Made by a program: the position numbers and the translations under genes. From Eutreptiella sp. 'Long Island Sound 2002' (taxonomy: Eukaryota; Euglenozoa; Euglenophyceae; Eutreptiales; Eutreptiaceae): DNA of 64,000 nucleotides. The notes below the pieces were generated by a model. That model did not search any database. It was not told the DNA's origin and saw only the letters and a list, made by a program, of their open reading frames with translations. Location of the stretch: assembly GCA_964036045.1 (NCBI GenBank), contig OZ038391.1, positions 45,209,621 through 45,273,620 on the forward strand. Reading direction: 5' to 3'. Below, in pieces: positions 41,727-49,741 of this stretch (within the stretch, counting starts at the first letter, position 1; every line of letters begins with the position of its first letter).

Positions 41727-44487
41727 AATTGTGGGGGTTTTTTCGGCCTTGATTCTGGACCCAAAGCCAGTCAGCTTGATGCTTATCGATTAATTTCCAG
41801 ACAGTTTTTTCTGCTCGTTGGATTTCGTCCAAAAACAACGAAGCATCTTTACAAGGGCGAGGATTATTCAATGGCATGTTCCACCAACACTTCTTTCGTC
41901 CAAAGACAATTTCATTTGGAGAAAGGCCATGGTACAAAGGCGTGTTGTGGTAACGGCGACGCAATGCGAAGAGAACTTCAAGCCAATGGAAGTCTTTCTC
42001 ACTGGCGAGCTCCTTACGAAGCATATTTATAATAGAGCGGCCGGCTCTTTCGCCAGGCAGCGCTCGATGTGAGTGGATCTCGCATCGCAGGTGGTGGATT
42101 CCAAGGCGAGCACATAATTCCCTCCACCATTCGGAGGTGTACTCTTTGCCTGAGTCCGTAACCACCTCGGATGGGACGTCCCAACCTCCCATCCAGGTCT
42201 GCGCGCACCATTTGGCGGCAGCCTTGCCAGTCATCGACTCGATGTTGCAAGGCAACACCTGAATGTAGCCGGAATGACGGCACTGAATAAGGAGCACACC
42301 ATTGACTTTTTTATTCGTCCAATGGCACTCTTCGTCATCGAGTTCACCAAGATAGAAAAAATCACTGGTAACTCTGTTAAAGAGGCGCTCCGGAATAGGG
42401 TGTGGCCTCAGATGGCCGTGCTTCTTCGCGCTGGGGGGCGTCGAGACAGCACATTGGGCACATCCGGCGGCTACTTTCATGCAATGAGTATATAGCCTTG
42501 AGCCAAACAACCTATGTTTAATCATCGACCATAATCGACGGCCATGTGCGTGGGGGGACTCCCATTTGTGCCACCAGTTTAACACTCGGGGGGCCAGGGC
42601 GTCTGGTACGCACAATTTACCCTCCATCCACAGCTTCCCCCCATCCAACGAATATTCAGCAAAAATTCCATCTTTGTGAGCATCTTTCGATTTGAGATTC
42701 TCAAAGACCTCTTTAAACATGGAATCATGCACGTAATCGTTCGTCCAGTCACGGATGATCAGGGAATCTTTCGGCAGGGGTGGGGTTTTGGCCGGATCTC
42801 GACGCTTAATGCCCTGAATCAACCGAAATCCACTTACAGGTCGGGTATAATCAAACCGTTTCACACTCCCTGAGGAGGGATCGGTGACTTTCTCCACGAC
42901 TTTCAGTGATTTGGTGATGATTTCATGAGCATGCGCCGGATCTGAGAAGGCCGTGATGTCATGGCACGGTAATGCATGCTGTTTAACAGCGCATTGCATG
43001 CATTCACGTCGAATGAGCTTTTTTTCTTCTTGATCCCACTCGATTACGACGTGGCGGTCCTGCTCCGTACCATGGATGTTGGTACTTTGCAGCCCCTCTG
43101 AAGCGGGGTAAGCCCATCGGCTTAGAGCATCCGCTACCGTGTTGTGTTTTCCAGGCAAATACGACACATGGAGGTCAAACAGACTGGGAAATTCGTGCCA
43201 TCTGGCCCGTCGACCAGCTGGGCTCGCGACAGTATCAATGTGTTCGGTGGCCCAATACTCCAGAGATCGATGATCCGTCAGGACCTCGACTCGATTGGTG
43301 CCAACCCACGATTGGTACTTTTTCAAAGCGCAGATTATGGCGTAGGTTTCTTGCTCACGCGGCGACCATTGCATCTGGCGTGGAGCTAGCTTCCGCGACC
43401 AAAATGCAAGAGGGTAATGATCACCTGTGGCTTCATCAACCTGTTCAAGGACAGCTCCGATCGCGTACCTAGAAGCGTCGGTTCTTATGTAGAAGGGTCC
43501 GTCAAATTTCGGCACATGCAACGTGGCGACTTCGCAGAGGGCCGCCTTCAAGTGATGGAAGGCCTCCTCGCACTCGTCAGTCCACTTGACACGAACCTTT
43601 GAACCTGCCTTGCCCGCATCTCTCCCTACCTTCAATAGTTCAGTGAGGGGGGCAGCAAATTTGGCATAATTCGGCACAAAAGTGTGGTAAAAATTGCAAC
43701 AACCCAGGAATCCTCTCAATTCCGTGATCGTCTCAGGGCGCTTCCACTTCTGAATAGCGACGAGCTTCCCTGGACTTGGTCGTCGGGTGCCATTCTCAAG
43801 GAGAGAACCACAAAATTCGACTGATTTTAAAAATAGTTTTCCCTTCTTTGGCCCACAAATCAGCTGATTGGCATCAAGAATGTCCAAAACTTGTTTCAGC
43901 TGCTTTTCATGTAGGGCCACCAGCTCGGCTTCGGTCAGTCCCTCCCCCTCTGTCGCGATGATTATGTCATCTATGTACACACTCACGAAGGCACGAAGCT
44001 CAGGATGAGCTGTAAAAAGCACATCCTCCATCATTCTTGGAAAAAACGAAGGGGCGTTCTTCAGGCCCATGGGCATGACCGTCCACTGGACCGGGCCACA
44101 TGGCGTGCACATACAGGTGAGAGGTCGGCTGTCCTTCCTCAACGGCATTTGGTGAAAGCCGTGACGGAGATCCAGCACAGAAAACAAACGACCTCTTGCC
44201 CTCTTGGCGATTTCCTCCTCAATGAGGGGCAGGGGGTGTGAATCCGCCTTGGTTTCGGCGTTGAGGTTGCGAAAATCAACAACCATTCGCCAACCATCAA
44301 TAGTGTTCTGGTCTGCAGGCGGCGGCTTCGGGACTGTGAAGGGTGCACAGCACCATTCGCTGGTCATACAACCCTCAAGCCAACCAAATTCCCTGAGATT
44401 TCTCTCGATTATTTTTCTGAGTATCTCATGTTTGTGTCCATGGTTCTCATAAGGACGCTGTTTCTTCGCCTTGTAACCTTCACGAAG
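41668..44487 (-). CDS. pol: Family B reverse transcriptase, RNase H and integrase
   Basis: From the TAG at 44488 the frame runs on open (REGYKAKKQRPYENHGHKHE). RT motifs: WRMVVDFRNLNAETK, LFSVLDLRHGFHQMPL, MPMGLKNAPSFFPRM and the catalytic VYIDDIIIA (both Asp kept). RNase H: YIRTDASRYAIGAVLEQ, ETYAIICALKKY, LTDHRSLEYW. Integrase: an H-H-C-C finger, then NRVTSDFFYLGE, VVTDSGKEYTSEWW and HRALPGERAGRSI, holding the D-D-E triad. The first ATG is at 44367, after the RT N-terminus, so translation must come through or around the TAG if it occurs at all. All visible catalytic residues are present. Confidence 0.88.
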   Translation of the reverse strand, partial: LREGYKAKKQRPYENHGHKHEILRKIIERNLREFGWLEGCMTSEWCCAPFTVPKPPPADQNTIDGWRMVVDFRNLNAETKADSHPLPLIEEEIAKRARGRLFSVLDLRHGFHQMPLRKDSRPLTCMCTPCGPVQWTVMPMGLKNAPSFFPRMMEDVLFTAHPELRAFVSVYIDDIIIATEGEGLTEAELVALHEKQLKQVLDILDANQLICGPKKGKLFLKSVEFCGSLLENGTRRPSPGKLVAIQKWKRPETITELRGFLGCCNFYHTFVPNYAKFAAPLTELLKVGRDAGKAGSKVRVKWTDECEEAFHHLKAALCEVATLHVPKFDGPFYIRTDASRYAIGAVLEQVDEATGDHYPLAFWSRKLAPRQMQWSPREQETYAIICALKKYQSWVGTNRVEVLTDHRSLEYWATEHIDTVASPAGRRARWHEFPSLFDLHVSYLPGKHNTVADALSRWAYPASEGLQSTNIHGTEQDRHVVIEWDQEEKKLIRRECMQCAVKQHALPCHDITAFSDPAHAHEIITKSLKVVEKVTDPSSGSVKRFDYTRPVSGFRLIQGIKRRDPAKTPPLPKDSLIIRDWTNDYVHDSMFKEVFENLKSKDAHKDGIFAEYSLDGGKLWMEGKLCVPDALAPRVLNWWHKWESPHAHGRRLWSMIKHRLFGSRLYTHCMKVAAGCAQCAVSTPPSAKKHGHLRPHPIPERLFNRVTSDFFYLGELDDEECHWTNKKVNGVLLIQCRHSGYIQVLPCNIESMTGKAAAKWCAQTWMGGWDVPSEVVTDSGKEYTSEWWRELCARLGIHHLRCEIHSHRALPGERAGRSIINMLRKELASEKDFHWLEVLFALRRRYHNTPLYHGLSPNEIVFGRKKCWWNMPLNNPRPCKDASLFLDEIQRAEKTVWKLIDKHQADWLWVQNQGRKNPHNFEVDDRVWLRKIRKHPGRR

Positions 44488-46203
44488 CTAGATGAAGGCT
44501 TCACCGAACTGCCCACGGACAGGGGGGTCTTTGATCAACTTCCCCGAAAGGGTTGTGTCCTTCCGTTCCTCAAAAATCTTGTCTCTTTTCTTGGAACACA
44601 ACTCAGTGTCCACCTGATCGCCAGGAATTACTGTCGAAAAAACTTTGGCGACTTCTTCGGCCTTGGCAGGAAGAATCTTCTTACGGATGTCCCTAAAAAG
44701 GTCCGTATCAACTGCCTCTTGAAGATAGGTGGGTCGAGTGTCGACATTCCAGAGATTCTCTTCGTGATCCAGCTCCTCGAAAGGATCTATGAAAGCTTCC
44801 ACACGGGGTTTTTCATGAAAAACTCTGAATTTGCGGCGCGATTTAAAATTTTTCTTCGCCCGTGCACTGAAGATTCTTTTGGATGTAGATCGTATTGGGG
44901 AAGAGGGAGACGAGGCGGATCCATTTGACGTTGGATCACCTTGGGCATCTGACGGACAAAAATCACAAAAAATAGATTCATCATCAGTACCACGCTCAAC
45001 CTCAGATTCAGACCCAACACAGGAATCAGTACCAGAATCAGCAGAATCAGAGTCAGAAAGCTTTCCATCCACCAGGAATGCAAGCGAACTCCAGGGCCGC
45101 TGTGGCAGGGGACCTGTGTCGTCCCTGGCATACAGCTTAATCTTCCTGGGAAGTTCGATGTAATCTACACAAATGTCTTGCAATTCCTGAAACCAAGGCT
45201 TGTCGTCCCACAAAGGCACAACTAAAATCGCCTGGGTTTTATCTTGCTTGATTTTGTGGATGACCTGCTGGATTAAGTGAAACGGAGGGTTAATCCATAA
45301 CTTCTTGTCCCATTTATGGGTCCAAGCGTCGCGAAAGTGCTTGTCAAAGCGCTTGTTCTCGCGGTTAGCAAAGTCATCATACTGTGGCCAAAAGGAATGG
45401 TGTTCATAAAAATATTCACAAATTGTATCGCGCCATTTGTCGACAACTCTGTAGGATGAAGAGTGCCAGCGCGAAGGGCGTCGTGGCTGGGAGTCCCTAC
45501 GAAGACATTCTAACTCTCGGGAGTAATCGGCACTCCCATTCACCTCTGCAATGGTGACATCTTCGCCAAACTTTGGTGTAACCTTTTGCTTCAAAAATTC
45601 TTCTGCACTTTTAAACCCTGCCTGCAAAAAACGAAATTCAGGACGCTCCAAGGGACCTGACTCCAGCAAAAAACAACGCCGATGACCTACGGGCGCCACC
45701 CTGTTCTTGCGAAGCCAAGGATGGCCCAAGTAAAGGTCATACTTTATGTCGGCACGATAGAAGTAGTCATCCTTAAGGATAACTTCCTCCACATTGCCTT
45801 CTTCCCAAAGGTCTTGAGCGACCAAATGAGTGGATATATAACAACCGCGTTGCCCACCTGCGAGAGAATGTCCAGAAACTCCCTCGAGGGTAACAGGAAG
45901 AGGCGAATCAAACACGCAGTCGTCAGGCAAAAAAGAATTGGATTGGAGATTTACCTCCGATCCATTGTCACACAAACAAGTGGCGAGGTGGAAATTGCCC
46001 TTGCGATCAGAGACCCACATCTTTGTGACAAACTGACGGGCCCTGTGCTTGGACTGTACACCAACCTCGTCCACTACAACAGAAGGATCCGCTGCCGGAT
46101 CCTGGGGAGAGGAGACAGGGAACCCTACATCAAGTAGTGGTCGAGAAGGAATCTGGGGATCATGCCTGAAATCGCCTGGGGAGGGGCGATTTTCGTGGCT
46201 CCC
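44488..46203 (-). CDS. pol: Family B aspartic protease plus Dam-methyltransferase-like block
   Basis: The frame is open after the TAG at 46204. It begins with a linker, then a retropepsin-like region, ATCLCDNGSEVNLQS (D-N-G-S in place of the usual D-T/S-G-A), followed by LYLGHPWLRKN. From about residue 218 of the stretch after 46074 come DDFANRENKRFDKHFRDAW, WINPPFHLI and AILVVPLWDDKPWFQEL. The order D-F-A-x-R-x-N, a DAW step, NPPF and VVPLW-x-x-x-PWF matches the methyltransferase-like domain carried by DIRS elements (phage Dam type), where NPPF/Y is the catalytic motif of N6-adenine methylases. An acidic, Ser-rich linker then leads to RGQFGEAFI at the TAG 44488-44490. Enzymatic activity is not shown by the sequence. 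Confidence 0.7.
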   Translation of the reverse strand, partial: GSHENRPSPGDFRHDPQIPSRPLLDVGFPVSSPQDPAADPSVVVDEVGVQSKHRARQFVTKMWVSDRKGNFHLATCLCDNGSEVNLQSNSFLPDDCVFDSPLPVTLEGVSGHSLAGGQRGCYISTHLVAQDLWEEGNVEEVILKDDYFYRADIKYDLYLGHPWLRKNRVAPVGHRRCFLLESGPLERPEFRFLQAGFKSAEEFLKQKVTPKFGEDVTIAEVNGSADYSRELECLRRDSQPRRPSRWHSSSYRVVDKWRDTICEYFYEHHSFWPQYDDFANRENKRFDKHFRDAWTHKWDKKLWINPPFHLIQQVIHKIKQDKTQAILVVPLWDDKPWFQELQDICVDYIELPRKIKLYARDDTGPLPQRPWSSLAFLVDGKLSDSDSADSGTDSCVGSESEVERGTDDESIFCDFCPSDAQGDPTSNGSASSPSSPIRSTSKRIFSARAKKNFKSRRKFRVFHEKPRVEAFIDPFEELDHEENLWNVDTRPTYLQEAVDTDLFRDIRKKILPAKAEEVAKVFSTVIPGDQVDTELCSKKRDKIFEERKDTTLSGKLIKDPPVRGQFGEAFI

Positions 46204-47373
46204 CTAGGCGTTCTGACCTCCAGTGGCTGCGTTAACATTATGGACACAGCCTGATTCGTCGACCCACTCATCTTGGAGCGGATCATCTGCTGGATTCAAG
46301 GCATTTTCAACGTAATCTCGATCCACATCGGACACCTGATCTGCACCTGAGACCTGATCCACACGATGGTTGCCCTTTCCACGTCCACGGCCACGGCCGC
46401 CGGATGATGGACCTCCACCGTCGCCACGCCCTCTGCCCTTACCAGAGAAAGGGGTCCCAGAAGGATTTCCCTTACCTTTACCCTGGGATCCTGGAGCATT
46501 TCCCTTGTTTGTACCGGATTGAGGGGTTTGGCCTGGATTTCGATTTCCGCCTCCGGCGTTGCTATTGGGATTTTTCTGGCCGTTCGGCTGCCCACCGGAG
46601 CCGAATGGAGTCCGATTTCCTGTGCCTTGGGACCCGCCAGGGCCTCCAGGATTTTTGTTTCCACCGGAGGGGGTCGGATTCCCTTTTCCAGCCTTCCCAC
46701 CATGCACCTGTCTGTCATTCCTGTCTGAATTCTGCGAATTACTGATATTTTCACCAATCACCTTGTGATCGTAAGGAGACCATCGGTGATTATCAGTAGA
46801 ATGCGTCTTAGCTCGGTTCGTAGAACCTAAAAGAAGGCAGATGCTACAGTGCTGCTGAACATTCCGGGTGTCATTCACCTTTTTGTTGCCCTTTTGGGCC
46901 CCATTTTGGGTGTTTTGCTGGGTATTCTTGTTTCCCCCAAGACCCTCATGGAAATTCTGATTGGCGGCGTCGGCGAGCCGCTCAACCCCTTCCCAGAGTT
47001 CCTTCCGGGTGAACGAAAACACCCAGTTCTTGGCCTTCAGGCGATGGCCATGGAAACTTACTCCCCTGTTGAGGACTTGGACAAACAAGTCCCGATCCTC
47101 GTGTTCATTAAACTTGATTTTCCACGTCTCCTCAGTGAATTTCACCTTGGAGAAGGACGTGGGGGAGCACTTTTGAAGTGCCTCCCTGACGGTAAACCTG
47201 TTGGCAGAGGCATCGAAGCCTTCCACCTCCGCCCACCAGGTCTTGACCTTTTCTTCGGACTGTTTGTTCCGAAGGGTGGCGGCAGTTTCTGAGGGGATCT
47301 TGTCAAAAATCAGATTTTTCAGCTCGGCACTAGAAAATTTTTCGCCTGAATGTTCAGCTTCTTCCACTAAATT
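46204..47373 (-). CDS. gag: Family B gag C-terminus and nucleocapsid-like region
   Basis: It is in frame with the upstream gag and separated from it by TGA 47374-47376. The first third looks like capsid (FTVREALQKCSPTSFSKVKF, EETWKIKFNEHEDRDLFVQV). A Cys/His cluster follows, HCSICLLLGSTNR...HSTDNHRW, a possible metal-binding knuckle of non-standard spacing. Then comes a Gly/Asn/Pro-rich basic tail with many GKGRGRGDGG-type repeats, likely to bind RNA. It ends GGQNA at TAG 46204-46206, after which protease starts in the same frame. Confidence 0.65.
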   Translation of the reverse strand, partial: NLVEEAEHSGEKFSSAELKNLIFDKIPSETAATLRNKQSEEKVKTWWAEVEGFDASANRFTVREALQKCSPTSFSKVKFTEETWKIKFNEHEDRDLFVQVLNRGVSFHGHRLKAKNWVFSFTRKELWEGVERLADAANQNFHEGLGGNKNTQQNTQNGAQKGNKKVNDTRNVQQHCSICLLLGSTNRAKTHSTDNHRWSPYDHKVIGENISNSQNSDRNDRQVHGGKAGKGNPTPSGGNKNPGGPGGSQGTGNRTPFGSGGQPNGQKNPNSNAGGGNRNPGQTPQSGTNKGNAPGSQGKGKGNPSGTPFSGKGRGRGDGGGPSSGGRGRGRGKGNHRVDQVSGADQVSDVDRDYVENALNPADDPLQDEWVDESGCVHNVNAATGGQNA

Positions 47374-49239
47374 TCAGAAGCGCTGTTTTTTGTCTTGCAC
47401 TTTGTGCAAGATTAATCGCGAGAATGAAGGAAAATTCTTCAACATTTGGTGGTAATGGTCCTCTGGCAGCCGGGATCCACGTACCTCCAACTGTTCCCAC
47501 ACCTCATCAAAGGTAAGGGGGAAACTTGTATCCTCGCGATCACTCCAAGTCCTGAGCCAAGTGTTGGCCGGCGCTCCCTCAAGGCAATCCAAGAGGGCCA
47601 TCAGGAACTGATCATCTTGGAGTTTTTGAGTCTTAACCCACAGTTTAAATTCCCGTTGGAACTGAGGCCAACGTCGGGGGTTCCCATTATACTTCGGTTG
47701 CTTGGCAACCTGACGAAGTCGCAATGAAGTAGGATTAAGAAGCGAATCCAGCCCAACACCGGCCGTAATGGCAGACACCTTGGCGGCATCATTCGCTACA
47801 CCAGCTCCGGCGAGGGTCTGGGCGAGCAACAGCTGGGCTAAGGTGTTGGAATCAGCAGCAGGAGGGGCAGTACGGGAGGCAGTTCGCTTGGCATTCTGAG
47901 CCTCAGTCCTAGCCTTCGCCGTCCTACTCTCAGAACGAGAGATTTTAACCCTTTCCTTTAGCTTGGTCCTGCTGATCCTTGCATCGGTGGTCCTGGAGTC
48001 CACGGAAGGAGCAATTGAAAAAATTTCTGTCGCCTCCTCCGACGGCTCTGTTGCTTGTTCCACCGATGAGGCGCCCTCAGACCGCATGTGCGTCTTGAAA
48101 AGATTTTTTATTCCCAGCGTTTCAATGATGAGGTGCATCTGATCTTTGAGCGTTTGGAGCTCAGCATCTCGCTGGAATCTGCAGGAGCAGTCGGCAGGAC
48201 AGTACATACCGTGTCCTGAAGGGCCTGAGCAGGCTGTCGGACCGCTGATCTCGGTGGTCCGCAGCCAGGAGTCCACTTGGGGAGCTCCTTCAGCCCTGAT
48301 TTCCAGGCTTGCCTGCCTGGCCGCCTCTAAAATTCCCTCCTCAACCGCGGCGGCTAGATCGTCGCGGATGGAAACAGGGGGATGAGGGGCGGAGGGCCCG
48401 GGAACAGGTGCCGTGCCCTTCTCCTTCGGGAAGGGGCTTGCCTCCCAGATCTGCAAAAAAATGGCAAAAGTGTCATCTTCTTGAGAACGCCACCACATCC
48501 TGGTATTAATTTCGTCCTGAAGGAGGAAAAAATATTCCGTTAAAAAATCAGAGGCGATTCTTTCTTGTTCGATCAGCTTAGACGAGGCTAAGAGACAAAG
48601 GGCCTCAAGGGCCTCAAGGTTACGGGTCACTTCTGGGGACAAATGGTCGCCCCAGTGTGCCCAAGAGGCTGGTCGATTATAGCTAGGTACCTCACCTGGA
48701 CCACCCATCTCAATGTCGTCCAGATCGGCGTCCGTGGTCTCAAATGTTGGACATCTATAAGGAATGCTGGTACCTGCCAGCTCCGTAAGGTCTACCGGAG
48801 CGTTGCCATCGTCGTAGGCCGGCGGATTCCAGCTGCTCGATGGCCAATTTCGACTGGGATCATAATGGTAATCTGGGTCTCCACAGCTGCTGATGTGCGC
48901 CCTTCTTGGGCAGCTTGGGCTTGCGCAAGGCATTCCTCTCAAGGCCTCGTTCGCGCAGCACCATGGCAGCGTAATCGTTAATTCTCCAGAAGCGGCGGAG
49001 TCTACGGGGCCGTACTGGGGAGCGGGCTGTGGACTGAAGGGCTGTAACGCAACATTCAGGTAGCCTCTGCTACCATGAAAGTGCTGCCCTGGGTCGATGA
49101 TGGTGCCGGAGGGCTCGGGGCCGGCAAGACCAGTGGGGCAGGCACGCGAGGAGTCGACCTGAACGCTGCTGTTGGGGGCAGAACCGGATACACGGACACC
49201 AACGGAGGCGAGAGCAGCAACAACGGAAGCAAGATCCAT
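47374..49239 (-). CDS. gag: Family B gag, N-terminal part, starting inside the 5' LTR
   Basis: The frame starts at ATG 49239, inside the 5' LTR (MDLASVVAALASVGVRVSGS), so the LTR encodes about the first 55 residues. It then has a Cys-containing linker, an acidic helical stretch, a basic segment (RTKLKERVKISRSESRTAKA), and a capsid-like helical domain near residues 520-615 (PKYNGNPRRWPQFQREFKLW, FPLTFDEVWEQLEVRGSRLP). TGA 47374-47376 interrupts what looks like mid-capsid. The adjacent frame continues without a shift, so this stop is more likely a recent C-to-T mutation (CGA to TGA) than a designed end. Confidence 0.7.
   Translation of the reverse strand: MDLASVVAALASVGVRVSGSAPNSSVQVDSSRACPTGLAGPEPSGTIIDPGQHFHGSRGYLNVALQPFSPQPAPQYGPVDSAASGELTITLPWCCANEALRGMPCASPSCPRRAHISSCGDPDYHYDPSRNWPSSSWNPPAYDDGNAPVDLTELAGTSIPYRCPTFETTDADLDDIEMGGPGEVPSYNRPASWAHWGDHLSPEVTRNLEALEALCLLASSKLIEQERIASDFLTEYFFLLQDEINTRMWWRSQEDDTFAIFLQIWEASPFPKEKGTAPVPGPSAPHPPVSIRDDLAAAVEEGILEAARQASLEIRAEGAPQVDSWLRTTEISGPTACSGPSGHGMYCPADCSCRFQRDAELQTLKDQMHLIIETLGIKNLFKTHMRSEGASSVEQATEPSEEATEIFSIAPSVDSRTTDARISRTKLKERVKISRSESRTAKARTEAQNAKRTASRTAPPAADSNTLAQLLLAQTLAGAGVANDAAKVSAITAGVGLDSLLNPTSLRLRQVAKQPKYNGNPRRWPQFQREFKLWVKTQKLQDDQFLMALLDCLEGAPANTWLRTWSDREDTSFPLTFDEVWEQLEVRGSRLPEDHYHQMLKNFPSFSRLILHKVQDKKQRF
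49064..49075 (-). promoter_or_regulatory. Primer-binding site of family B (initiator methionine tRNA type)
   Basis: In element orientation TGGTAGCAGAGG directly follows the 5' LTR. This equals the complement of the 3' end of initiator Met tRNA as used by many eukaryotic LTR elements. Confidence 0.85.
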
Positions 49240-49608
49240 GCTGATTGTTATCCGGCAAAAAATCCCAGTCTATGAAGAAAATTGATGCGGATTATCCTAA
49301 GTACATCTGAGTGTCCCTATCTGTCTGAAAAGATTTATATAAATCCGATTGGGAAAAAATATTTGGCTGATTTGGCTTCGGGCGCGCATCAGCGGCAATT
49401 GGCGATTCCAGGTAAAAGATCGGAACGCGACGGATTTACGATGAATGGACCGCGGAATCAGTTCCGGCATATCAGAAATATATAGGTCTGATCCTGAGAC
49501 TGAGCTGCGAGGCGGCGATTCCGCCGAAGCAAAGAAAATGACCAAAATGTAGCCAATCTGGGGCAGATCTGCTGAAATCTGAGCAGATGGGGGTTAGCCG
49601 CACTTACA
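49076..49608 (-). repeat. 5' LTR of family B
   Basis: 533 bp with the same ends as 38640-39172. It contains the gag start codon. The differences from the other LTR are single substitutions, with no indel. Confidence 0.95.
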
Positions 49609-49741
49609 CCGGGGTGGAAGGGGTGAACTTCTAGGTGGTTTCAGTAAATTTCCAAAAATTTAGGTTCGAATTCAAATTCGAGGGGCGAATTTGAATTCGA
49701 CCGAATTCGTGCGAATACGAACCTGCATCCCTAGTGGCAGC

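Larger units (their letters stand above)
38640..49608 (-). mobile_element. Family B: young LTR retrotransposon (Ty3/gypsy chromovirus), 10969 bp
   Basis: It has two 533-bp LTRs with 5 differences, a 5-bp duplication CCGGG (38635-38639 and 49609-49613), a tRNA primer site next to the 5' LTR, a polypurine tract next to the 3' LTR, and coding regions in the order gag, nucleocapsid-like, protease plus methyltransferase-like, RT-RNase H-integrase, chromodomain. One reading frame is open from 49239 to 41668 except for three stops: TGA 47374-47376, TAG 46204-46206 and TAG 44488-44490. A frameshift near 41695 precedes the chromodomain. The LTR identity points to a recent insertion. Confidence 0.92.
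35595..49733. mobile_element. hAT transposon (about 3.2 kb net) with a nested LTR element inside
   Basis: The ends are inverted: TAGGGATGCAGATTCG at 35595 and TAGGGATGCAGGTTCG read in from 49733. Both continue into GAATTCG-rich subterminal repeats. Flanking duplications are GTGGCAGC at 35587-35594 and 49734-49741 (8 bp, exact). It carries a hAT transposase frame on the minus strand. The family B retrotransposon occupies 38640-49608, so the hAT itself is 35595-38639 plus 49614-49733. It splits the gag of family A. Confidence 0.92.
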
